Assembly: GCA_038825775.1 (NCBI GenBank)
Contig: JAWBOW010000043.1
Coordinates: forward strand, 1 to 6,852
Length of the DNA stretch: 6,852 bases
Origin: JAWBOW01 sp038825775
Lineage (GTDB): Archaea > Nanobdellota > Nanobdellia > Woesearchaeales > WAPY01
Reading direction: 5' to 3'
This document shows positions 1 through 4,994 of this stretch, one piece after another. The translations under genes were made by a program, and so were the position numbers. The notes below the pieces were generated by a model. That model worked only from the letters and a program-made list of their open reading frames with translations, was not told where the DNA came from and did no database searches. Each line of letters opens with the position of its first letter. Position 1 is the stretch's first letter.

Positions 1-104
1 TTTACAAAAGGAGTTATTATTGGCATTATTATATTATCCACTAATGATTTTACTATTGTCGTTGTTGCTACTGCCATTATGAAAGCAATTGCTAATGCAA
101 TCAC
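1..104 (-). CDS. mscL: MscL-type large-conductance mechanosensitive channel, N-terminal part (partial, runs off the window)
   Basis: MscL forms a homopentameric membrane pore that opens under membrane tension and relieves osmotic shock. Translated from a GTG at 104, the protein starts IALAIAFIMAVA and continues to SLVDNIIMPIITPF. This is the first transmembrane helix and the conserved D-N-I-I-M-P turn of MscL, and the reading then leaves the window at base 1. GTG is chosen because AAAGGAG (117-111) lies 6 nt upstream and because an in-frame TAG at 110-108 blocks the longer reading. That longer reading, from an ATG at 149, would supply the usual N-terminal amphipathic helix. The GTG product lacks this helix, which is odd for the family. 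The family assignment is good. The true start is uncertain: reinitiation, stop readthrough, or a point mutation (Tyr to stop) are all possible. Confidence 0.72.
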   Translation of the reverse strand, partial: MIALAIAFIMAVATTTIVKSLVDNIIMPIITPFV

Positions 105-107
105 ATT

Positions 108-149
108 CTACTCCTTTAAAAAATCTAAGAACTCCTTTATTAACTTCAT
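108..149 (-). other. 13-codon upstream reading frame ending in TAG, in frame with mscL (possible leader ORF or interrupted mscL N-terminus)
   Basis: An ATG at 149 is preceded by GGGGTGG and opens a frame reading MKLIKEFLDFLKE, followed by TAG (110-108). Asn and the GTG at 104 come next. The peptide looks like the amphipathic N-terminal helix (K-E-F-x-x-F-L-K-E) that normally precedes the first MscL transmembrane helix, and it is in the same frame. It is therefore best read as the genuine mscL N-terminus interrupted by a stop. It could also be a short translated leader coupled to the GTG start, because the stop codon sits between the Shine-Dalgarno sequence and the GTG. A sequencing error at one base cannot be excluded. 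Confidence 0.55.
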
Positions 150-180
150 AATACCACCCCATTTATTTTTTTATTTCTCC

Positions 181-192
181 CTATATATTTAA
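181..192 (-). promoter_or_regulatory. Candidate TATA box for mscL
   Basis: Read on the minus strand, TTAAATATATAG lies about 37 nt before the ATG at 149. Transcription would start near 160, leaving a short leader that carries the GGGGTGG ribosome site. A second AT-rich box, ATTTAAATAC (240-231), could serve an earlier start. The choice is from spacing only. Confidence 0.35.
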
Positions 193-196
193 CTGT

Positions 197-230
197 AATT
201 GCTTAAAATCAATTGCTTAAAATCAATCGC
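197..230. repeat. Tandem 14-bp direct repeat (2.4 copies) in the mscL/ths intergenic region
   Basis: AATTGCTTAAAATC occurs at 197-210 and again, identical, at 211-224. The start of a third copy follows (AATCGC, one mismatch). The junction creates the palindrome CAATTG. The unit resembles the other 14-bp duplication at 301-328 (AATTG-TTAAAAT core). It lies upstream of both divergent genes and could hold regulator sites, or it could be simple slippage duplication. Confidence 0.7.
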
Positions 231-300
231 GTATTTAAATGTTTTGAGTTTTCAGAGATATTTTCAACAAAATTTTTTCTTTATGAATTTTAAGACAATG

Positions 301-328
301 TTTAATTGTTAAAATTTAATTGTTAAAA
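301..328. repeat. Exact tandem duplication of a 14-bp unit just upstream of the ths promoter
   Basis: TTTAATTGTTAAAA is present twice without a mismatch (301-314 and 315-328), ending three bases before the candidate BRE (331-336) of the thermosome promoter. That position suits an upstream activator or repressor site. No known archaeal heat-shock regulator motif was recognised in it. Confidence 0.75.
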
Positions 329-330
329 AC

Positions 331-347
331 CGAAACCTTTATATATT
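331..347 (+). promoter_or_regulatory. BRE/TATA promoter of the thermosome gene
   Basis: CGAAAC (331-336) fits an archaeal BRE and is followed by C and TTTATATA (338-345), a strong TATA box. Transcription would start about 25 nt downstream, near 368, giving an A-rich leader of roughly 50 nt that contains the ribosome site. The surrounding blocks TTAAAAACCGAAA and TTTATATATTAGTA recur at the promoter of the minus-strand gene at 2648. Confidence 0.75.
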
Positions 348-409
348 AGTAGTTATAAACAAAAAATTGCATTTTCTTAAAAAATAAAAAATAAAAAAAT
401 AAAAAAAGC

Positions 410-417
410 GGGGTGAG
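410..417 (+). promoter_or_regulatory. Ribosome binding site of the thermosome gene
   Basis: GGGGTGAG contains GGTGA, complementary to the archaeal 16S rRNA 3' end, with 5 nt between it and the ATG at 422. It stands out in an otherwise almost pure A/T leader and fixes the start. Confidence 0.8.
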
Positions 418-421
418 TTAA

Positions 422-2050
422 ATGCCACAACAAATACAACCAATATTTATTCTGCCTGAAGGTAGTGAGAGAACTACTGGTAGGACTGCACAAAGGAATA
501 ATATCGAAGCGGCTCAACAAGTTGCTGACACTGTAAGAACAACTTTGGGTCCTAAAGGAATGGATAAAATGTTAGTTGATACTTTAGGAGATGTTGTTGT
601 TACAAATGATGGTGTTACAATTCTTGAAGAGATAGAAATTCAGCATCCTGCTGCTAAGATGATGGTTGAGATTGCTAAAACCCAAGAGGATGAAGTTGGT
701 GACGGAACAACTACTGCTGTTGTTCTAGCAGGAGAACTCTTAAAGAATGCTAATGATTTGTTAGACAAAAAGATTCACCCAACTGTTATTGCAAAAGGTT
801 ATAGGATGGCTGCTGAAAAAGCACAAGAAATTCTAAACAAGATTGCTGAAAAAGTAAGTGAGAATGATACTAAAACACTAAAGAATATTGCAATGACTGC
901 AATGACTGGAAAAGGTGCAGAGCACTCAAAGGAGAAACTTTCAGAGTTGGCTGTTGAAGCTGTAAAGAGCATAATTGATGAAATTAATGGGGAAAAGAGA
1001 ATTGATATTGATAACATAAAGATTGAAAAGAAGATTGGTGGTGGAGTTGAGGATTCTGTCTTAATAAAGGGTTTGGTGCTTGATAAGGAAAGAGTTCATC
1101 CTGGAATGCCAAAGATAGTTAAGAATGCTAAAATATTGTTGTTAGATGCCGCATTAGAAGTAAAGAATACAGAAACAGAAGCTAAGATTCAAATAACAGA
1201 TCCTTCTCAACTGCAAGCATTTATTGATATGGAAGAAAAGATGCTTAAAGAGATGGTCGATAAAGTTGTAAAGACAAAAGCAAATGTTGTTTTCTGCCAG
1301 AAAGGAATAGATGATACAGCACAATACTATTTGGCAAAAGCAGGAATTTATGCTGTTAGAAGAATAACAAGGTCTGATATGGAAAAATTAGAGAGAGCAA
1401 CTGGTGCAAGAATTGTTTCAAGTTTGAATGATGCTTCTGAAAAGGATCTTGGATTTGCTGGTTTGGTTGAGGAAAGAAAGATTGGAGATGAGGCGATGAC
1501 TTTTGTTACCGAGTGTAAAAACCCAAAAGCAGTTACTATATTAATAAGAGGTGGAACAGAGCATGTTATTGATGAGGTAAAGAGAGCAATGGAGGATGCT
1601 ATTGGAGATGTTGCTTCTGCTTTAAAGAATAATTTGGTTGTTGCAGGAGCTGGAGCAGTTGAAGCAGAACTTGCTAAAGAACTTAGGAAGTTTGCTAATT
1701 CTTTGAGCGGAAGAGAACAATTGGCTGTGCAAGCTTTTGCAGATGCTGTTGAGGTTATTCCAAGAACTTTAGCAGAGAATGCTGGTTTAGAGCCCATTGA
1801 TATTGTTGCAGAGTTAAAGGCAAAGCATGATAAAGGCGAGAAATGGGCTGGAATTGATGTTTTTGAAGGAAAGATTGTTGATGCTTGGAAGTTAGGAATA
1901 ATAGAGCCATTAAAGATTAAGACACAGGCAATACAATCTGCTTCAGAGGTTGCAATAATGATTTTGAGGATAGATGATGTTATTGCATCTGGTTCGAAAG
2001 GAAGCTCTTCTTCAAAAATGCCAAGTGGAGAGATGCCGGAGTACGATTAA
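422..2050 (+). CDS. ths: Thermosome subunit (group II chaperonin)
   Basis: This is an ATP-driven cytosolic chaperonin subunit. Group II chaperonins form double rings with a built-in lid and fold proteins without a GroES-like cap. The 542-aa product has full family length. The equatorial ATP-binding domain shows LGPKGMDKM (42-50), NDGVTIL (62-68) and GDGTTT (93-98, catalytic D94). The apical domain with its helical protrusion lies near residues 245-285. The equatorial domain returns with GAGAVE (409-414) and D392 in the MEDA segment. The C-terminus is Ser-rich and ends EMPEYD, without the Gly-Gly-Met repeats of many thermosomes. ATG at 422 is set by the GGTGA site 5 nt upstream. The gene has its own strong promoter and is convergent with the next gene. 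Only one chaperonin gene is visible here, so whether the ring is homo- or hetero-oligomeric cannot be told. The alpha/beta type is not assigned. Confidence 0.97.
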   Translation: MPQQIQPIFILPEGSERTTGRTAQRNNIEAAQQVADTVRTTLGPKGMDKMLVDTLGDVVVTNDGVTILEEIEIQHPAAKMMVEIAKTQEDEVGDGTTTAVVLAGELLKNANDLLDKKIHPTVIAKGYRMAAEKAQEILNKIAEKVSENDTKTLKNIAMTAMTGKGAEHSKEKLSELAVEAVKSIIDEINGEKRIDIDNIKIEKKIGGGVEDSVLIKGLVLDKERVHPGMPKIVKNAKILLLDAALEVKNTETEAKIQITDPSQLQAFIDMEEKMLKEMVDKVVKTKANVVFCQKGIDDTAQYYLAKAGIYAVRRITRSDMEKLERATGARIVSSLNDASEKDLGFAGLVEERKIGDEAMTFVTECKNPKAVTILIRGGTEHVIDEVKRAMEDAIGDVASALKNNLVVAGAGAVEAELAKELRKFANSLSGREQLAVQAFADAVEVIPRTLAENAGLEPIDIVAELKAKHDKGEKWAGIDVFEGKIVDAWKLGIIEPLKIKTQAIQSASEVAIMILRIDDVIASGSKGSSSSKMPSGEMPEYD

Positions 2051-2087
2051 ATGAGTTTTAATGAGTAGTTAAAAAAGATGAAGAATT

Positions 2088-2130
2088 AGAAAAAAGCAAA
2101 AAAAATTTCTTTTTTTATTTCTTTTTGTTT
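2088..2130. terminator. Bidirectional T-rich terminator between convergent genes
   Basis: On the plus strand, T-rich tracts (2106-2130) follow the thermosome stop. On the minus strand, runs of T (2105-2098 and 2095-2091, separated by GC) follow the stop of the converging gene at 2115. Archaeal RNA polymerase terminates at such U-tracts without a hairpin. The plus-strand tract overlaps the 3' end of the minus-strand gene, so the two 3' ends may overlap. Confidence 0.6.
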
Positions 2131-2648
2131 CCATAATAAAAATAATCTTCTATTTTTATATTTTCAGGACTGTAGTTTCCTGTTCTTGGCATTGGTTTTG
2201 ATTCTTCTGCTTTAACTGGTTTTGGTGTTGGTTCATAATCAATTTCTTCTGTTGAGCCGGATGTTGTTTGTGCAACTTTTATGATTGGTTTTGAAGACTG
2301 GTTTTGCATTTTTTCTAGAATCTTTTTAATAGCATCTTCTATTAAATTTATTTCAGAGATCATTTCATTCATCTTTTTTTGCATTTCAATAATCATTGAC
2401 TCGTGGCTTTCAATCACTTTCTTTAATTCTGAAAATTCCTTGTTGTTTTCTTTGCTCTTGTTTTCTAATTCGTCCTCTTTTAGTATTTGTTCTGGTGATT
2501 TTGCTTCTTTTATCTTCTCATAAGAATCTTCTCCTAATAATTGTTGTGCTTGATTAACAGCTTCATCCATGGTTGTAGCGATTCCGTGTTTTACTAGTTG
2601 TTTTGCAAGCTCGTTTATTTTAGAAACCCTCATCATATCCCCAGTCAT
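2115..2648 (-). CDS. Uncharacterised coiled-coil protein with an N-terminal helical module shared with the protein at 2963-3628
   Basis: The function is not recognised. The start is ATG at 2648 (177 aa), because GAGGGTG ends 6 nt before it. A GTG at 2657 would add three residues but sits inside that ribosome site. Residues about 8-48 form a compact helical module (INELAKQLVKHG, a short turn IATTMDEAV, then QAQQLLGED). A charged linker follows, then a predicted coiled coil (about 72-115, with Glu/Lys/Met/Ile heptads), a Pro/Lys/Glu-rich disordered stretch, and a C-terminal tail ending EDYFYYGNKKK. There is no signal peptide or membrane segment, so it is probably cytosolic. The N-terminal module matches the Glu-rich protein downstream of the CBS gene at 15 of 41 positions with no gap. 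Its promoter resembles that of the thermosome gene, so a stress- or growth-linked role is possible but is inference. Confidence 0.85.
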   Translation of the reverse strand: MTGDMMRVSKINELAKQLVKHGIATTMDEAVNQAQQLLGEDSYEKIKEAKSPEQILKEDELENKSKENNKEFSELKKVIESHESMIIEMQKKMNEMISEINLIEDAIKKILEKMQNQSSKPIIKVAQTTSGSTEEIDYEPTPKPVKAEESKPMPRTGNYSPENIKIEDYFYYGNKKK

Positions 2649-2652
2649 TTTT

Positions 2653-2661
2653 TTCACCCTC
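2653..2661 (-). promoter_or_regulatory. Ribosome binding site deciding the start at 2648
   Basis: Read on minus, GAGGGTGAA has its GGTG ending at 2655 and is followed by an A run (2654-2649) and ATG. The usual 6-nt spacing supports ATG 2648. The GTG at 2657 would lie inside this site. Confidence 0.65.
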
Positions 2662-2667
2662 TTAAAT

Positions 2668-2700
2668 TTAGTATACTTTTATTATTTTTTTGTATACTAA
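2668..2700. repeat. Perfect 9-bp inverted repeat (candidate operator) between promoter and start codon
   Basis: TTAGTATAC (2668-2676) and GTATACTAA (2692-2700) are perfect inverted copies separated by 15 nt. They lie 20-52 nt upstream of the ATG at 2648, overlapping the expected transcription start and the 3' edge of the TATA box. This is where an archaeal repressor would bind. As RNA the arms could also form an AU-rich stem in the leader, if the transcript starts upstream of them. Confidence 0.65.
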
Positions 2701-2735
2701 TATATAAACTTATTTAAATATTTTTCGGTTTTTAA
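2695..2735 (-). promoter_or_regulatory. Promoter of the 177-aa coiled-coil gene, resembling the ths promoter
   Basis: Read on minus, TTAAAAACCGAAA (2735-2723) is followed by two candidate TATA boxes: TATTTAAATA (2720-2711) and TTTATATA within TTTATATATTAGTA (2708-2695). Both the 13-base and the 14-base block are identical to sequences in the thermosome promoter, where they are 2 nt apart instead of 14. Which TATA box is used cannot be decided by eye. The predicted transcription start is near 2690 or 2678. Confidence 0.6.
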
Positions 2736-2962
2736 AAACAATTTTTGAAAAGCAAATAATAAAGAATAATATTTTTTAGAATTAAAAAAATTAAGAATAA
2801 ATGTGAATAATTTTCTTTATTATTAATAAAGTTTTACCTCAACTTGTTTGCTTTTATTTCTTCAACTAACTTTTTTTCTTATTTATCTTTTTGTTTTGTC
2901 TTTTTTAAAAGATTTTAACTCTTATATTTTGTTCATTTAATTACCTTATATTATGTTATTAA
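2736..2962. other. AT-rich stretch without a recognisable gene
   Basis: No reading frame of useful length with a ribosome site is seen on either strand. The region lies between the end of the operon at 2963 and the promoter of the 177-aa gene, so it probably holds the 3' end of the operon transcript. The only structure noted is a 17-bp near-perfect palindrome at 2815-2831 (CTTTATTATTAATAAAG, 8-bp arms around one base). It could be a weak stem or simply chance in A/T sequence. Confidence 0.5.
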
Positions 2963-3628
2963 TTATTCTTGTTCCGTGTTTTCCTCTTTAACTGCATCTT
3001 CATTTACTTCCTCACTAGAAACTTCAATATTTTCTGTTTCTTTTTCCTCAATTTCTTCTTTAATAGCTCTTTCTGTTTTATCTTCTTCTGCTGGTAACTC
3101 TTCTTTTTCTTCTTCTATTTTATTTATAATAGGAACATCTGTCTCTCCTGCTTCTTTAAAAAGTTCAATTAAAGGTTTTTCTTCTTTTGAAACATCATAA
3201 TCAGGCCTATAAAATCTTAACGGATCTTTTGTATTTTCATCACTTTTTTTATCAACTTTAGTTTCATCTTTATTGCTTTCTTCTTTTTCTTCTGTTACAT
3301 GTATCTCTCTTTCATTTATTTCTTCTACTATTTCTTTTTCAATTTCCTCATCTTTTTCTAATTCCTGCTCGATTTCTTCAATCCCTTTTTCTATTTTTTC
3401 TAATTCTTTTTCTTCTTTCTCTATTTCATTGCTAATTTTTACAAGCTCTTCCTCTTCTTGCTTTTCCTCTTCTTCTAACTCTTTAATCATCTCTTGTTGG
3501 TCCTTTCCAAGTATTCTCTTTGCAAGTTCTATGGAGTCAATATAACTTCCAGCAATCTTTTTTTCTCTTAGTTGTCTTGCCAATTCTTCTACTTCATCAT
3601 CCTCTTTTATTTCAAATTTTTTTGGCAT
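2963..3628 (-). CDS. Glu-rich coiled-coil protein sharing the N-terminal helical module of the 2115-2648 product
   Basis: The function is not recognised. ATG at 3628 (221 aa) is preferred, with GTGAT (3637-3633) as ribosome site 4 nt away. A GTG at 3637 would add three residues. Residues about 11-50 are the shared module (EVEELARQLREK, a turn IAGSYIDSI, then LAKRILGKD). A long, strongly acidic coiled coil follows (about 50-115, runs of Glu with Ile/Leu spacing), then a disordered Lys/Asp stretch. A distinct motif-like island comes next, DPLRFYRPDYDVSKEEKPL (about 135-153), and then a Glu-rich tail. There are no cysteines, membrane segment or signal peptide. It is the last gene of the minus-strand operon, starting 17 nt after the CBS gene. 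A scaffold or partner-binding role is plausible from composition only. Confidence 0.87.
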   Translation of the reverse strand: MPKKFEIKEDDEVEELARQLREKKIAGSYIDSIELAKRILGKDQQEMIKELEEEEKQEEEELVKISNEIEKEEKELEKIEKGIEEIEQELEKDEEIEKEIVEEINEREIHVTEEKEESNKDETKVDKKSDENTKDPLRFYRPDYDVSKEEKPLIELFKEAGETDVPIINKIEEEKEELPAEEDKTERAIKEEIEEKETENIEVSSEEVNEDAVKEENTEQE

Positions 3629-3645
3629 TTTAATCACGCTTTTAA

Positions 3646-4047
3646 TTATACATATTGTTTTATGTTTGAAATTACTTTTGTAATATCAGTTTCAGTTATT
3701 ATACCAACAAGTCCTTGTTTTCCAACTACAGGTAATCTCCTAACATTGTTTGTGGCCATTAAAATACTTGCCTCCCTTATAGAACTTTCAGGGTCTATTG
3801 TTATTACATTTTTTGTCATTATATCAACCACTTTTGTCTTTTCAGGATTAAGTCCTTTTGCTACGACTTTTCTAACAATATCAGTGTCAGTTATTATACC
3901 TATTGGATTGTTTTTATCCATAACAACAACAGAACCTATTTTATAATAGTCCATTATCTCAGCAACCTTTTTAATGCTCACATTCTTTTTAACCTCTCTA
4001 ACATTTTTAGTCATTACCTCTTTTACTTTATAATCGTATATTATCAT
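3646..4047 (-). CDS. CBS-pair (Bateman module) protein
   Basis: This is a stand-alone pair of CBS domains, 133 aa, with no attached enzyme or transporter domain. CBS pairs typically bind adenine nucleotides (AMP, ATP, SAM) and act as energy or metabolite sensors. CBS1 spans about 7-64, beginning VKEVMTKNV and ending GIITDTDIVRKV. CBS2 spans about 72-128, beginning VVDIMTKNV and ending GIITETDITKVI. The G-I-I-T-x-T-D signatures (50-56 and 115-121) supply the Thr/Asp that usually contact ribose and phosphate. ATG at 4047 follows a strong GAGGAGGT (4060-4053) with 5-nt spacing. The gene lies 18 nt downstream of the DUF1189-like gene and 17 nt upstream of the Glu-rich gene, which suggests co-transcription and possibly a sensor role for one of these partners. 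The ligand cannot be read from sequence. Confidence 0.93.
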   Translation of the reverse strand: MIIYDYKVKEVMTKNVREVKKNVSIKKVAEIMDYYKIGSVVVMDKNNPIGIITDTDIVRKVVAKGLNPEKTKVVDIMTKNVITIDPESSIREASILMATNNVRRLPVVGKQGLVGIITETDITKVISNIKQYV

Positions 4048-4052
4048 TTTCT

Positions 4053-4060
4053 ACCTCCTC
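4053..4060 (-). promoter_or_regulatory. Strong ribosome binding site of the CBS gene
   Basis: GAGGAGGT on minus is among the best matches in the window to the 16S rRNA 3' end. It lies in the 18-nt gap after the upstream stop codon. It suggests the CBS protein is translated efficiently and independently within the operon. Confidence 0.8.
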
Positions 4061-4065
4061 TTTTT

Positions 4066-4890
4066 TTAAAAATCTATTTTCCAAATCATTAAAATGTTTC
4101 CAATTGCGAAGAGCAGCAAATAAATACCTAGCGGGATTAATTTTATGAAAATGTTTTGGGTATAATAATACCTTCCAATTATTTCGAGAATAACCATTAT
4201 TGTGCAAGAATGTATTGAAATTTTTAATACACTGATAAAACTAACTTTCTTTTTAATTAGAAGGAGTAAGTATGCTATTAGAGCAACAAAGAATGTAATA
4301 ATTGCATACCTTATAAAATAATAAACTATGAATAAGATTAAAACAAAAGGTAATAAGAGCGTAAGAATTATTTTTATAAAGTTAATTATTTCAGAACTTC
4401 TATTCTTAATATCAAAGAATTCTTCTAATTTATACTCTTTTGTTTTTTTCTCGTAAAAAGTGCAAAGTTCATTTGAAAAGAAACATATTGTTGGTTTTTT
4501 GTAAACTTTTTCTGATGTTATTAAAATGTTTTCTGTTGTTATGTTCTTTGCATTCTTGTTTATTATTATGCCAAAACCCAAATCTATTGTTTCATTAGTT
4601 TTTATTTCTGGATTAAATTTTAATGTTTCGATTTTTGAGATCGTTGACTGTGTTTGTGAAAGTTGAGAGAAAAAGTGTGGTATTGCAAAAAAAGAAGATA
4701 TAAGAATACAAAAGATTACTAAATTTAGCAAATAATTATAACTTTCTGATACCTTTTTGCTCTCAAACTTGTTGTAAGAATCAGGATTTAAGCTGTTTAG
4801 AATTGTGAGCAAGAATAAAATAAACTTTTTAAAAATGTTTTTTCTAGTTCCCCTTATTTCAAAATCCCACTCTTGTTTATTCTTTTTCAT
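4066..4890 (-). CDS. DUF1189-like multi-pass membrane protein
   Basis: This is a 274-aa integral membrane protein of unknown function. A cytosolic basic N-terminus carries the segment SLNPDSYNKFESKKVSESYNY (33-53), typical of DUF1189-type proteins. TM1 follows (about 53-75). A roughly 90-residue, Asn/Thr/Lys-rich loop, probably outside, comes next (76-165), with N-glycosylation-like Asn-x-Thr sites and two cysteines (C136, C143) that could form a disulfide. Then come four more hydrophobic segments (about 169-192, 194-212, 222-238, 248-270). The fold resembles the Yip1/DUF1189 arrangement, and the assignment rests on this layout, not on a search. No ribosome site precedes ATG 4890, and a TATA-like box sits about 26 nt upstream, so the message may be leaderless. 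First gene of the operon with the CBS and Glu-rich genes. Confidence 0.85.
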   Translation of the reverse strand: MKKNKQEWDFEIRGTRKNIFKKFILFLLTILNSLNPDSYNKFESKKVSESYNYLLNLVIFCILISSFFAIPHFFSQLSQTQSTISKIETLKFNPEIKTNETIDLGFGIIINKNAKNITTENILITSEKVYKKPTICFFSNELCTFYEKKTKEYKLEEFFDIKNRSSEIINFIKIILTLLLPFVLILFIVYYFIRYAIITFFVALIAYLLLLIKKKVSFISVLKISIHSCTIMVILEIIGRYYYTQNIFIKLIPLGIYLLLFAIGNILMIWKIDF

Positions 4891-4910
4891 AAGCTTGTTT
4901 GCACATGAGC

Positions 4911-4920
4911 TGGATAAAAA
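4911..4920 (-). promoter_or_regulatory. Candidate TATA box for a leaderless DUF1189-like transcript
   Basis: TTTTTATCCA on minus is centred about 26 nt before the ATG at 4890, the distance at which archaeal transcription starts. No Shine-Dalgarno sequence is present between them. Other AT-rich boxes lie further upstream (around 4931-4965), so the assignment is tentative. Confidence 0.35.
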
Positions 4921-4994
4921 ATTGAATATGTATTCTATATTTACTAATTTATTCTAATATTTAATCTTTTTGATTTTCTCTTATTTATTTTTTT

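Noticed and set aside
197..328. Possible CRISPR-like repeats
   Set aside because: The units are 14 bp and directly adjacent, with no spacers between copies.
799..1797. Minus-strand reading frames of 72 and 149 aa (799-1017, 1348-1797) inside the thermosome gene
   Set aside because: They are antisense to a full-length, highly conserved chaperonin, have Ser/Phe/Ala-biased composition typical of shadow frames, and lack ribosome sites.
2815..2831. 17-bp palindrome CTTTATTATTAATAAAG as a terminator
   Set aside because: It is all A/T except the end pair, lies about 130 bp beyond the operon's last stop, and has no strong U-tract directly after it on either strand.
2830..2890. Short coding-like stretch on minus reading about KKLVEEIKANKLR before a stop
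   Set aside because: It is closed by a stop codon a few residues upstream, has no start codon or ribosome site, and is A-rich sequence that gives Lys/Glu/Asn by chance. It could at most be a gene remnant.
2976..3946. Plus-strand Ser/Phe-rich frames (2976-3200, 3273-3545, 3572-3946) across the coiled-coil and CBS genes
   Set aside because: Ser/Phe richness is the complement of Glu/Lys codons on the other strand. The CBS motifs and operon spacing show that minus is the coding strand.
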